From Streptomyces candidus (GTDB taxonomy: Bacteria; Actinomycetota; Actinomycetes; Streptomycetales; Streptomycetaceae), in NCBI RefSeq assembly GCF_014207445.1, contig NZ_JACHEM010000003.1, positions 434,001-498,000 of the forward strand: a stretch of 64,000 nt of DNA. The letters run 5' to 3'. The notes beneath the pieces were generated by a model. That model was not told the origin of the DNA and searched no databases. It worked only from the letters and a program-made list of their open reading frames with translations. How positions within the stretch are numbered: the stretch's first letter is position 1; every line of letters begins with the position of its first letter. The translations under genes were made by a program, and so were the position numbers. Positions 34,848 through 42,976 of the stretch are shown here, in pieces.

Positions 34848-34994
34848 TCGCCTTGGGTGGCGGGGCCGCCCGCCCTACCCCTGTAGCCCCTTGGGCGGCG
34901 GGGCCGCCCCCCGGGGGCAAAACGGGCGGGCAAGGGGGCGGCCCCACCGGACGGTGCACCCCCCACCCCACGCCCCGCCACCCCACGTACGCCC
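34844..34994. repeat. Dispersed GC-rich repeat, copy B with a partial tandem copy
   Basis: A full copy (34883-34994) of the element found at 29481-29594 fills the gap between kinase and regulator genes. A shorter copy of its first part (GTAGTCGCCTTGGGTGGCGG, 34844-34879) precedes it and overlaps the kinase stop codon. The inverted repeats could form hairpins in the transcript between the two genes. Confidence 0.8.
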
Positions 34995-35037
34995 CCCGCT
35001 CGCCCACCCCGCACCCCCTCCCCGAGAGGAGGCCCCA

Positions 35038-35943
35038 ATGCCCACCTCCCCAACCCCCCTCCGCATCCTCATCGCCGACGACAACCCCGTAGTACGGGCC
35101 GGCCTGACCGCCCTCCTCGACGCCCGCGAGGACATCCACGTGGTGGCGGAGGCCACCGACGGCCAAGAGGCCCTCGCCGCCGCCGAACGCTCCCGCCCGG
35201 ACGTGGTCCTGCTCGACGTACGGATGCCGGGCGTCGACGGCATCTCCGCCCTCCCGCACCTCGCGAAGGTCGCCCCGGTGATGATGCTGACGTACAGCAG
35301 CGAGAACGAGGTCGTGCAGGAGGCCCTCCGCCTGGGCGCCGGTGGCTACGTGGTCCACGGCGAGTTCACCGCCGACCAACTGGTCGCCGCGGTGCGTGAC
35401 TTACAGGCCGGTCGGGCTTACTTCACGACCTCCGCCCAGAACGCCCTGCTCGCCCACATGCGAGCCGACCGGCACGAAGGCGGCACGGCGACGGCAGGCG
35501 CCCACCCCCTCCCGGACGGCCTCGGCACGGCATACACGACGGCCGTCCCGCACGGCGGGCGCACCACGACTGCACAGAACAGCGGAGGCCACGGTTGGGA
35601 GCCACCTGTCTCAAGTTCTAAGTCATCCCGCCAAACCGCTTCGCAGGTGCAACCGGTTGTGGCACATTATTCGTCGAGGCATACGAGGAGCACGGTCAAC
35701 AAGCGGCAGTTTGGCCTGAGTTCGAGGGAGGTGGAGGTCATGGACCTGATTGCGGCCGGTATGAGCAACCAGCAAATCGCCGTCACCTGCTTCATCAGCG
35801 AGAAAACGGTCAAGAACCACATCAACCGCATCTTCGCGAAGCTGCACAGTGCCAGCCGCAGCGAAGCCATCGCGACGTGGATCGGGACCCGTACGGCGAC
35901 GGGCGGCATCGGCAGCGGGGGAGGGGTGATCGGTCATGGCTGA
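35038..35943 (+). CDS. NarL/LuxR-family response regulator with atypical receiver
   Basis: The 301-residue protein has a receiver domain (acidic pair D14-D15, phospho-acceptor D60 in LLDVRMPG) and a C-terminal LuxR helix-turn-helix (LSSREVEVMDLIAAGMSNQQIA, SEKTVKNHINRIFAKL). Two oddities are visible: the conserved receiver lysine near 107 is absent (GYVVHGEF), and a linker of about 80 residues (140-222), rich in Ser, Thr, His and Gln, separates the domains. GAGAGGAGG precedes ATG 35038. It is presumably the partner of the upstream kinase and may act on the flp promoter in the 215-base gap that follows. Confidence 0.88.
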   Translation: MPTSPTPLRILIADDNPVVRAGLTALLDAREDIHVVAEATDGQEALAAAERSRPDVVLLDVRMPGVDGISALPHLAKVAPVMMLTYSSENEVVQEALRLGAGGYVVHGEFTADQLVAAVRDLQAGRAYFTTSAQNALLAHMRADRHEGGTATAGAHPLPDGLGTAYTTAVPHGGRTTTAQNSGGHGWEPPVSSSKSSRQTASQVQPVVAHYSSRHTRSTVNKRQFGLSSREVEVMDLIAAGMSNQQIAVTCFISEKTVKNHINRIFAKLHSASRSEAIATWIGTRTATGGIGSGGGVIGHG

Positions 35944-36158
35944 ACCGAGAAACGATACGGGCCTGCACACACTCCCGCCCCGCACCCCGGGCCCGGCCCA
36001 CCACACGCTTTGGGCCCGCATTTGGGCCCACGGACCCTGCGCCGGGACCCGCCTCCCGGCATACGTTCCGTACGTCGCGAGCGAGACGGCCCGGGAGACG
36101 AGCGGGGACGCGAGCGGCGCTACTGGCCGAGAGACCTTGGGACCCGGAGGGGCACCGC

Positions 36159-36371
36159 ATGCAGAAAACGTTGGTCGCCATCAACACGTGGCGCAACACG
36201 GTCGTCAGCAAGATGCGGGAGCGCGCGGACGAGGGCGCGAGCGTGGTGGAGTACGCGGGCTTGGTGGTGATCATCGCGCTGATCGTGGTGGCGGTGAATG
36301 CGTTGAACTTGGATACGACGATCTCGACGGCAATCGGCGAGGCGGTTGCCGACATCACTGGCGGTGGCTGA
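36159..36371 (+). CDS. flp: Flp-type prepilin
   Basis: The 70-residue protein has a basic leader, a prepilin site EG-ASVVEY (cleavage after G26, glutamate at +5) and a hydrophobic helix (AGLVVIIALIVVAV). It should be cut by a type IV prepilin peptidase and assembled into thin Flp fibres. GGAGGGG precedes ATG 36159. Upstream, 35944-36158 has no gene and is the likely place for its own promoter. Codon use becomes less GC-biased from here to ~37700. Confidence 0.88.
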   Translation: MQKTLVAINTWRNTVVSKMRERADEGASVVEYAGLVVIIALIVVAVNALNLDTTISTAIGEAVADITGGG

Positions 36372-36982
36372 CAGTCGCTAGCAAGCAACGCGACCGAGGG
36401 CAGGCGTTCCCCATCTACATCATGTCGGTGGGGCTCCTGCTCTTTGTCGCGTTTGCCCTCTTCGTCTTCGCCCAGGCCGCCTCTGCCCGCAGTGGCGGCC
36501 AGTCTGCTGCCGACGCGTCAGCACTTGCGGCCGCGCAGGAAGCTCGGGACGAGTACGCCGAAAACTTCTTCCGCGATATCGCCGATCCAGGGACGTGGGG
36601 CCAATGGCTGCGAGGCCAGGGCGATGTGACCAACGGTGCGGACGGAGCAACAGCACTTGCCAACCAGAACCAGTCGGATGTGATTGCCGGGCCGAACTCA
36701 GGGTTCGAGGACAATTCTCCTACTCGGCAGGTGAGAATCGAGACCCGTTTTACGGGCGGTGACTCGGTCATCCCCGATATCGAGACCAGCACGGCCGAGG
36801 CCGAAGCTACTGCGGTGATTGAGCCCCGCTGCTTCATCGGCCCGGAAAGTGATCCACTTAAGTTGGTCTTCGTCCACTGTGAGGACGAAATGATCTGGGA
36901 GGTCGACCCGAAAAAGGTCGTGGACCTGCCGGGCCTGTTGCCGGAGCCGAAAGACCTGTTCAACGTTCATCTGGTCAAGTAG
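36368..36982 (+). CDS. Tad-like pseudopilin/TadG N-terminal family protein, probable CTG start
   Basis: The frame encodes RGQAFPIYIMSVGLLLFVAF followed by AQAASARSGGQSAADASALAAAQEARD, the signature of the Tad-like/TadG N-terminal family. No ATG, GTG or TTG lies in frame close before it. CTG at 36368-36370 overlaps the flp stop as CTGA, like the ATGA couplings common here, giving 204 residues (LTVASKQRDRGQAF...). The alternative ATG at MSVG would remove the conserved RGQAFPIY part. The external part is acidic. It is probably a minor pilin or assembly factor. Confidence 0.75.
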   Translation: MTVASKQRDRGQAFPIYIMSVGLLLFVAFALFVFAQAASARSGGQSAADASALAAAQEARDEYAENFFRDIADPGTWGQWLRGQGDVTNGADGATALANQNQSDVIAGPNSGFEDNSPTRQVRIETRFTGGDSVIPDIETSTAEAEATAVIEPRCFIGPESDPLKLVFVHCEDEMIWEVDPKKVVDLPGLLPEPKDLFNVHLVK

Positions 36983-37014
36983 CGAGCGAACGACAAGCAA
37001 AGGAATAACTGTTG

Positions 37015-37617
37015 ATGAGTATGCGGCGCACCATGAAGGCCCGAAGGGCACTGACCGCGGTGGCGATCACGACTGGCTTGGGTTTCTCGGTGGCCGGATG
37101 CGGTGGTGATGAGGGAGGGGACAAGCCGAAGACTGCCAGCTCGCCGTCTCAGGGGCCCGGCGAGCAGCCTGACCAGAAGCCTGAGGAGGTCACTCCGCAA
37201 CCGCCTACGAGTGACGCGGTGCTGGCTGAGGTCAAGGGTGGTGACAACCACACTCTCACTATCAACTCAGCCGTTCGTGATGCCGGTGGGTTTGTAACCA
37301 TCAGCGGCAAGGTAAAGAACGGAAAAGGCGGTTTCTGGAATCCGGCGGATTGGAAAGGAACGGAGAAAGAGCTTTCTGGAAATTCCGCCTCCATGGCCGG
37401 CGCGTCATTGGTGGATGGGGTCGGAAAGAAGAAGTACCTAGTCCTTCGGGACACTGATGGTCGTTGTCTGTGCACCAAGTTTGGTGGCGGCTTCAAGGCT
37501 GGTGAGGAAAAATCGTTCTTCGCGCAGTTCCCAGCTCCACCGGCAACCACTACGAAGGTAGACTTCCAGATTGCGGACCTGCCCCCCGCTGCCATCGAAA
37601 TCTCCGAGGGGGAGTAA
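37015..37617 (+). CDS. Secreted lipoprotein of the Tad locus
   Basis: The ~200-residue protein has a signal peptide ending in a lipobox VAGC, a Gly/Asp/Pro/Gln-rich linker, then a beta-rich domain (TLTINSAVRDAGGFVTISGKV, KYLVLRDTDGRCLCTKFGGG) with a CLC motif. AAAGGA lies before ATG 37015; a TTG three bases upstream is an alternative. It lies between the Tad-like protein and the OmpA-domain gene with short gaps, so is likely co-transcribed and may connect pilus and envelope. No named family is recognised. Confidence 0.8.
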   Translation: MSMRRTMKARRALTAVAITTGLGFSVAGCGGDEGGDKPKTASSPSQGPGEQPDQKPEEVTPQPPTSDAVLAEVKGGDNHTLTINSAVRDAGGFVTISGKVKNGKGGFWNPADWKGTEKELSGNSASMAGASLVDGVGKKKYLVLRDTDGRCLCTKFGGGFKAGEEKSFFAQFPAPPATTTKVDFQIADLPPAAIEISEGE

Positions 37618-37620
37618 CCA

Positions 37621-38301
37621 ATGCCGTTTCCTCTCGCGCGAAGTCGCCCAGCCCCGCTGACGGTATCGACGCTCGCGACGGCTCTGGTAATTTCAACTGT
37701 TTGGGCTGCTAACGCCTACGCCGAACCCACCCCCGACACCAGCCAGCCCCCCGGCAGCACGACCACCCAAGAACCCCCCAAGGTCGATGCCAACGCCCCC
37801 GGCCTCAAGATCAGCGACGGCGGCACTCTAGCCCCCGCCCGAGTCATCGACATCAAATCCGTCGTCGAAGACCTCGGCGGCGAAGAGCGCCGTGAAGACA
37901 CCAACTCGGACGTCAAGTTCGCCCTCCAGGCCGAAGTCCTCTTCCCCAAGGACAGCGCCAAGCTGATGCCCGAGGCCTCCGCCCGCATCAAGGCCATCGC
38001 GCAGGAGGCGCAGGCGAACAAGGCGACGAAGGTCCGCGTCTTCGGGTTCACGGACAACCTCGGCTCCTACGAGCACGGCAAGGTGTTGTCCAAGAAGCGG
38101 GCCGACATGGTTCAGATCGAGTTGAACAGAACCCTCGGTTCCAACGTCACCTTCGAGGTGCGCGGTTACAGCGAGGACTACCCGATCGCAGACAACAGCA
38201 ACGAAGAGGGCCGCAAGAAAAACCGACGCGTCGAAGTCTCCTTCCCGCGCGGCGAAGGCCCGAACGCCAACACCGATTCCGGCGCGGGTACCGGCACCTG
38301 A
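37621..38301 (+). CDS. OmpA-family peptidoglycan-binding protein
   Basis: The 226-residue protein has a signal peptide (to about ANAYA), a Pro/Thr linker and an OmpA-like domain (EVLFPKDSAKLMPEASARIKAIA, VRVFGFTDNLGSYEHGKVLSKKRAD, NRRVEVSFPR) with residues that hold meso-DAP peptidoglycan. It starts three bases after the lipoprotein stop with GAGGGGGAG as ribosome site. It probably anchors the pilus machine in the wall. It is the last gene of the Tad locus. Confidence 0.9.
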   Translation: MPFPLARSRPAPLTVSTLATALVISTVWAANAYAEPTPDTSQPPGSTTTQEPPKVDANAPGLKISDGGTLAPARVIDIKSVVEDLGGEERREDTNSDVKFALQAEVLFPKDSAKLMPEASARIKAIAQEAQANKATKVRVFGFTDNLGSYEHGKVLSKKRADMVQIELNRTLGSNVTFEVRGYSEDYPIADNSNEEGRKKNRRVEVSFPRGEGPNANTDSGAGTGT

Positions 38302-38310
38302 GGCTCACCG

Positions 38311-38347
38311 GCCGGACGAGCGGCCCGACGGCAGCCGGTCGTCCGGC
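38311..38347 (+). terminator. Hairpin at the end of the Tad locus
   Basis: GCCGGACGA pairs with TCGTCCGGC around a GC-rich internal region, starting ten bases after the OmpA-gene stop. Confidence 0.55.
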
Positions 38348-39081
38348 CCGAGCGCCCCGCAGGCGAACAGGAAGGTCACCAAGTCGGCCTCGGAGCGCCC
38401 CGTTCATGCACCGTGCCGGCCGCCGCTGTACGAGCGACAGCAAGAGAACGAAGGAGCGCGCCGCAGAGCGCTTATACCGCCCAGGACCGCGACCCGGCCA
38501 CCGTCCGGTGCCACGGACCACCAGTACGGAACAGAGGCAGGGACCGGCCCGACCGAGCCCGTGGCCGCACGGGCTCGATGACCCCGGAGACCGCGGACGC
38601 GTCACTGTCGGCGACCCCGCCCCGCTCACCCCTCGCGCAGAACCCTGGCAACGACGACCAGTCCAGACGCCCCCGGCCAGGCGGCAGGTGCACTTCCGGC
38701 CGACGATCTCAGTCGGCGAACTCGCCCCGGGCGAAGGCCCGCGAGAAGGCACTCAACGCGAAGAACTCCCCTCGCCGCAGGTCACGGTGCGTTCGTCCTG
38801 TGCTCCCCGGACCCGGCCAGTCGCACGCCAGCAGTCGCGCTGGGCCTGTCGCGGCTCTCGGAAACACCGAAACAGGCTCACCTGCCCCCAAAGCACAGAA
38901 CCTTGCATGCCGTGACGCACATCACAGGGGCGCCTGGCCGCTACCCACCGTGTGCACGCATGCGATGTTCCCACTCGCCCTGGCACCTCTTATTGGCTCA
39001 TGTCGGATTCATGGTCCAATTTGATTCCCCCCACCTCTGTCACCCTCTGCGAGTGAATGCACCAGCGAGCTCGACCCGTCC
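38348..39081. other. Gene-poor stretch of about 730 bases
   Basis: No convincing coding frame was found. Open frames on both strands have poor codon bias, no ribosome sites and no recognisable motifs. The last ~100 bases are less GC-rich. It may be decayed coding DNA between the Tad locus and the secreted-protein array. Confidence 0.5.
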
Positions 39082-39110
39082 TTTACCACTTGATTTCCCT
39101 CACCTATGAT
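39082..39110 (+). promoter_or_regulatory. Candidate promoter of the secreted-protein array
   Basis: TTTACC (39082-39087) and TATGAT (39105-39110) are separated by exactly 17 bases in an AT-richer stretch, about 70 bases upstream of the first small secreted protein. Confidence 0.4.
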
Positions 39111-39183
39111 CAGCGCCCACCGGGGGAACTTTCCCGAGCTCTCTCAAAATATTCTGCAGTCACGTGGGGAAAGTGAAGAACAA

Positions 39184-39537
39184 GTGAAGAAGACTTTTGC
39201 TCGTATAGCTGTGACAGGAGCGGCTGTTGCCGCGACGCTCGTCGCGACAGCGACTCCGGCTCTGGCCGACTCCGACATCACGCTCAACAGCAATCGTGGC
39301 TACATGACGTACAAGGACAGTGTGGACGTCTTCCAGATCTGCGACATGAACCCCGACGGCCACGGGGTCCATGGACTTCTGACGAAAACGGGCACGGGGA
39401 ACGTCATGCACATCGACGACGGTGGTGACGAGAACTGCGACAAGCAGGGTTACAACGTGGACTCCGCGCAGTACCGTATGAGCTTTTTTTGGGACGGTGG
39501 CGGCCCCGTCCAGTACTCCAGGTACTTCAGCGAGTAG
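39184..39537 (+). CDS. Small secreted protein, tandem family member 1
   Basis: The 117-residue protein starts at GTG 39184 (VKKTFARIAVTG), chosen because it begins a clean signal peptide ending TPALA. The mature ~87 residues carry RGYMTYKD, VDVFQICD, DGHGV, DDGGDENCDKQGYNV and a final FFWDGGG...YF. Two cysteines (ICD and NCDK) are kept in all three tandem paralogues and probably form a disulfide. I do not recognise the family. It leads a same-strand array of three genes, with a candidate promoter upstream. Confidence 0.8.
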   Translation: MKKTFARIAVTGAAVAATLVATATPALADSDITLNSNRGYMTYKDSVDVFQICDMNPDGHGVHGLLTKTGTGNVMHIDDGGDENCDKQGYNVDSAQYRMSFFWDGGGPVQYSRYFSE

Positions 39538-39633
39538 GCCTGCCGACGCAGTCTGCCCTGCGTCCTTCTCCGCTCGACAAGAAGTGCGTCTTCCATTGGG
39601 CTGCCGGGCAGTCCAGTAGAGAATGAGGAAGCA

Positions 39634-40017
39634 ATGCGTAGATCGTTCACCCGCGTAGCCGTCACCGGCGCAGCCGCCGCCACGTTGCTAGCCGCTACGG
39701 CGACTCCGGCCCTGGCCGACTCCGACATCATCCTGAAGTTCCAGCACGGCTATTTCCTCTACCACGACAATGGCGACGTGTTCGAGGTCTGCGACACCAA
39801 GGCGGACGGCCACGGCGTCACGGGCGTGCTGCTGGAGAACAACGACAACAGCCCTGTGCCGGGATTCGGCGAGATTCTCCGGGTTGACGACGGTGGCGAC
39901 GCCGGTTGTGACAAGAAGGGTCACGACGTCCAGAAGTCCCCATCGTACACCTATCAGATGAGGCTCCACTGGAATGGTGGTGGCGGCACGTTGGCGTCGA
40001 AGTCGTTCCGGGAATAG
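39634..40017 (+). CDS. Small secreted protein, tandem family member 2
   Basis: The 127-residue protein has ATG 39634 behind TGAGGAA. Its signal peptide (MRRSFTRVAVTGAA... to TPALA) is nearly the same as that of member 1. The mature part shares HGYFLYHDNGDVFEVCD, DGHGV, VDDGGDAGCDKKGHDV and a closing LHWNGGGG. Length differences fall in the loop between DGHGV and the DDGGD segment (longer here). Function unknown. Confidence 0.82.
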   Translation: MRRSFTRVAVTGAAAATLLAATATPALADSDIILKFQHGYFLYHDNGDVFEVCDTKADGHGVTGVLLENNDNSPVPGFGEILRVDDGGDAGCDKKGHDVQKSPSYTYQMRLHWNGGGGTLASKSFRE

Positions 40018-40098
40018 CGCACCTGCGTCCCAGAAAGTTTGGCGTCGATCAGAGGGGACCCGTTCTTTCGGGTCAGCGCATTCCAAGGGGAAGATTCG

Positions 40099-40491
40099 TT
40101 GAGCAGTTCATTCAGGCGATTGGCTGTGGGCGCTGCCGCGCTCGCCACGGTGCTCGGCACAGTGGCATCGCCGGCCCACGCCGTCGAGGCGGGCGAGGCG
40201 GGTGCCTCCCGCGCCAGTAACACCGACATCTTCGTCAAGAGCAGTCGCGGCTACATGCTCTTCCATGATGACGGGGATGTCTTCGAGATCTGTGACACCA
40301 ATGCGGACGGGCACGGTGTGGAAGGCCAGTTGGTCGACTACTTCACCGGCACCACCTACCTGTACCTCGACGACGGCGGCGACAAAGGCTGCGACAAGAA
40401 GGGGTACGACATCGGCGCGAACTACTACGTGATGCACTTCTGGTGGTCGGGTGACGGCATCGTCCGCAAGTCCGGAAGGTTCAACGAGTAG
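40099..40491 (+). CDS. Small secreted protein, tandem family member 3
   Basis: The 130-residue protein starts at TTG 40099, with AAGGGGAAG upstream; a more distant ATG at 40039 would put extra residues before the signal peptide. The signal peptide ends ASPAHA and is followed by a short extra EAGEAGAS segment. The core repeats the family pattern: RGYMLFHDDGDVFEICD, DGHGV, LDDGGDKGCDKKGYDI, HFWWSGDG. The pairs of cysteines are conserved. Strong hairpins follow, so the array ends here. Confidence 0.8.
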   Translation: MSSSFRRLAVGAAALATVLGTVASPAHAVEAGEAGASRASNTDIFVKSSRGYMLFHDDGDVFEICDTNADGHGVEGQLVDYFTGTTYLYLDDGGDKGCDKKGYDIGANYYVMHFWWSGDGIVRKSGRFNE

Positions 40492-40517
40492 ATCGGCCGC
40501 GGGCCGCTTGACCGGAA

Positions 40518-40610
40518 AACAACCGCGGCTCTGAGCCGTTGTTGTGAGACCGGGGAGGACTCCTGCCCGGGAGGTGGGTCGACCAGAGCGACCCTCCTGA
40601 GCAGGAGTCC
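40518..40610. terminator. Two strong hairpins between convergent genes
   Basis: ACAACCGCGGCTC with GAGCCGTTGTTGT forms the first (40518-40545). GGACTCCTGC (40557-40566) pairs perfectly with GCAGGAGTCC (40601-40610), with inner GGGTCG/CGACCC pairing, to form a long second hairpin. They separate the secreted-protein array from the convergent beta-propeller gene; 40611-40779 shows nothing further. Confidence 0.65.
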
Positions 40611-40779
40611 AGCGGGACACGGTCGTCAACCGCGCTTTCGCGAAGGCCGCGTTGTCCAGGCCCCGGCCCGGTTCCCTTCGGCCACGGTGGGCGGACGGCG
40701 CTGCGTGCCGGTGCCCGGGCGGCGGGCTGACCCGCACGACCGAGGGCAAGGACCCTTGCAGTAGCCGGTGCTGCGCAGC

Positions 40780-41997
40780 TCAGCGCCTCGTGAACACCGG
40801 ATTCCAGCGGCCGTCGTAGTGGAGCTTCGCCTCGCGGAAACCGGAGAGCGGCGTCACGGTCTCGTCCTCCGGACCGACCAGGATCAGCTGGTTGCGGAAC
40901 TCCCCCCGGCCGGGGTCGCACTGCTCGGGATCGCAGCTCCAGGCAACGAGGTGCTTGTCGTCCGCCCACGCGAGCAACTGCTGCCCGGGTACCAGTGCGG
41001 CTCGCTTACCGGTCCTGGCATCCAGCACCTCGGAGATGATCTGACCCTTCTTCCCCGCGAACGAGCCGGCCACCAGATTCCCATCGGGAGACAGACCCGC
41101 CTCCGCGTAGTCCAGATGCGCCTCCGCCTTCGGAGCCTGGGTCTCGCTGCCCTTCAGGGTGTAGAAGATCCTGCCGGGATTGTCGGTCCGGTACTCCCAC
41201 AGCAGCTTGCTGTCATGGCTCCAGCGGAAGTCCTTGCGCCCACCGCCCGGCATCAGCACCGCGGTCTTGTCGGCCGGTCGATCGGCGAAGTCCGCCTTGC
41301 CGGTAGCGACGTCGATGGCGTAGAAGCCGGTGCGGCTCGCTTTCGGCCCCGGCTGCTTCTTCCCGTTCACCTGTTGAGGCGTGTCCATGAACATCCGGTC
41401 CGGGTTGAGGCCGTATGCCGTTGCCAGCAGTTTCTTGCCGTCCGGTGAGAACTGCACGCCACCGACACCCTTGTCGACGTCGATCCAGCGCGTCACCTTG
41501 CCGGTGGCCAGGCTCAACAGCCCAACGCGCTTCGCAGGCAGCCCCCGCTCCAGCACGGCGGCTGTCTGCATCCCGGGAGCAACTGAGAGCCAGGCCCAAT
41601 CGGTTTCCTCGTACCGCCCGGTGTTCGTATTGAGCAACCGCCAGTTGTACGTGCGAATGACGTCCCCGTTCGGCTGCTTCACATCCTTTGTGGTGTGGTA
41701 GGCCGAGAGGGCAATCTTTCCCGCCGCGATCAGGTCCCGCGGCGGTGACTGATCCGGACGGGCCGTAACGTCCGGGCCGGCGGACTTGGCGCTGGATTGC
41801 TGCCCTTGTTCGCCGTTGCCGCCCATGGTCAGAGTCACGGCAATTGCCGCTGCTGCAACGACCGCTGCGACGATGCCTGCCGCAACATACGCCCCGCGGC
41901 GCGACGGCCGCTGTTCCCGCTTGTTGCTGCCATTGGACGGGGGTACCTGAGGGGCGCTCTCCTCGGAGGTCGCGGGGGTCGCCTGATCAAATTTCAC
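40780..41997 (-). CDS. Membrane-anchored beta-propeller (WD40-like) protein
   Basis: The 405-residue form starts at GTG 41997 (VKFDQATPATSEE), with GAAGG upstream. A cytoplasmic tail and one membrane helix (AAGIVAAVVAAAAIAVTLTM) precede an external domain of WD40-like blades (GVQFSPDGKKLLATAYG, DFRWSHDSKLLWEYRTD, AGLSPDGNLVAGSF). A CDPEQC pair lies in the last blade. The frame stays open for 180 bases upstream, but there it runs through the remnant of a secreted-protein gene. Function unknown; such proteins often bind ligands or partners. Confidence 0.75.
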   Translation of the reverse strand: MKFDQATPATSEESAPQVPPSNGSNKREQRPSRRGAYVAAGIVAAVVAAAAIAVTLTMGGNGEQGQQSSAKSAGPDVTARPDQSPPRDLIAAGKIALSAYHTTKDVKQPNGDVIRTYNWRLLNTNTGRYEETDWAWLSVAPGMQTAAVLERGLPAKRVGLLSLATGKVTRWIDVDKGVGGVQFSPDGKKLLATAYGLNPDRMFMDTPQQVNGKKQPGPKASRTGFYAIDVATGKADFADRPADKTAVLMPGGGRKDFRWSHDSKLLWEYRTDNPGRIFYTLKGSETQAPKAEAHLDYAEAGLSPDGNLVAGSFAGKKGQIISEVLDARTGKRAALVPGQQLLAWADDKHLVAWSCDPEQCDPGRGEFRNQLILVGPEDETVTPLSGFREAKLHYDGRWNPVFTRR

Positions 41998-42019
41998 TTC
42001 GGTACCTTCAAAGGGGGCA

Positions 42020-42178
42020 GAGTGGCCAATGCATTCGGAGTCGCCGCCATCGTTATTTGCGATGCAGATGGCCCTATGTCTGTCTTCCCAGTCCACAGCC
42101 CATGTTGCGCCGAATTGCAGACGTCGTAGCGAGGAATGTCGTAGCGACAGCGACACCAGTCGCAGCTGTGCGTGCAAA
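42020..42178 (-). pseudogene. Frameshifted remnant of a small secreted protein
   Basis: On the minus strand, 42178-42115 encodes FARTAATGVAVATTFLATTS, very close to the signal peptide FARIAVTGAAVAATLVATAT of the secreted array. After one shift of frame the sequence continues with AVDWEDRHRAICIANNDGGD and SEC, recalling the C and DGGD-x-C pattern of that family. It runs into the start of the beta-propeller gene. A decayed fourth copy is the best explanation; the similarity beyond the signal peptide is weak. Confidence 0.4.
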
Positions 42179-42427
42179 CGGACCCGAGGGGCTTTTCCTG
42201 CCTTCTCTGCGGAGTTTCGGAATAGCTAACTCCGTCAAAGCGCAGAGCAGTTCCACCCGATCGGCGCCGATCGTATGCCAGGATGATCGACTGGTCAATG
42301 AACTCCTGATAGCCCCACCACTGCACCCACTTTTTCCGGTTTCGGGCAGGGATATCTCCGACGCGCCGTTTCGTGTGGGTTCTCCGAGGGCTTCCGTGGA
42401 CGTGGGTGTGTCCTGTTCCCGAGCGGC

Positions 42428-42700
42428 GTGCCGAAGCTGGCCGTGGTCCGGTGGTATCCGAAGGACTGCGTGGCGGAACAGTGCGAGATGCTTGCGCGGG
42501 CGGACCGGTGTTGCTGGGGGTATTTGCGCGGGCTGCGGCTGGGGGAGGGCCCATCACTTCCAGCCCATGCCAGGGCGGCTGATGTGAGGGCCGCCTCGGC
42601 CGGGCTGCGGTAGTTGATCGAGCGTCACCGCCTTGATCGTCGATGACACCGGCTTCTCATCGGGTCGTCGGCACTCGGGCGGAACCGGAGTCGCCGCGAC
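42428..42700 (+). pseudogene. Remnant of an IS701/SRSO17-type DDE transposase
   Basis: Frame from 42428 gives LARADRCCWGYLRGLRLGEG, like the R-A-D-Q-R-RW...YLRGLL N-terminal segment of SRSO17-type transposases. In another frame, 42624-42656 encodes VTALIVDDTGF, the characteristic first catalytic aspartate motif of that family. The space between is far shorter than in an intact enzyme, so deletions and frameshifts have destroyed it. No terminal inverted repeats were identified. 42179-42427 shows no supported gene. Confidence 0.5.
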
Positions 42701-42773
42701 TCCGGGCCAGCGGGGCGGGCTGCCCGAAGCCTTTCCCTCGCACGCGAAGTTCGCGGAGTCGTGGCGGCGCGCG

Positions 42774-42965
42774 TCAGAGGAGGTGGTCGGCCTTGCCGGC
42801 CTTGATGTCGAGGATGAGGTTGCGGAGAGCTTCGCGGGTGTCGGTGAGAGGGGTGTCCTCCTGTCCGAGGACGGCGATGTACGCGTTGTCGGCGTCGTCG
42901 GTCCCTATACGGAAGCAGTTCGCGCCTTCACCGCAGAAGGCTTCGTCCCAGTGGATGGTCGGCAT
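42774..42965 (-). CDS. DUF397 family small acidic protein
   Basis: The 63-residue acidic protein carries the DUF397 pattern: an aromatic start (IHWDEAFCGEGANCFRIG), a central AYIAVLGQED and a C-terminal helix (REALRNLILDIKAGKADHLL). TAGGAGA precedes ATG 42965. It starts 11 bases after the XRE gene stop on the same strand. Such pairs are widespread in Streptomyces, where the small protein modulates the neighbouring XRE regulator (whiJ-type systems, and toxin/antitoxin-like behaviour in some cases). Confidence 0.88.
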   Translation of the reverse strand: MPTIHWDEAFCGEGANCFRIGTDDADNAYIAVLGQEDTPLTDTREALRNLILDIKAGKADHLL

Positions 42966-42976
42966 GCCGGAATCTC

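Noticed and set aside
38413..39024. Open frames in the stretch after the Tad locus
   Set aside because: They lack ribosome sites, have mixed codon bias in all frames and show no motif, so no gene is called.
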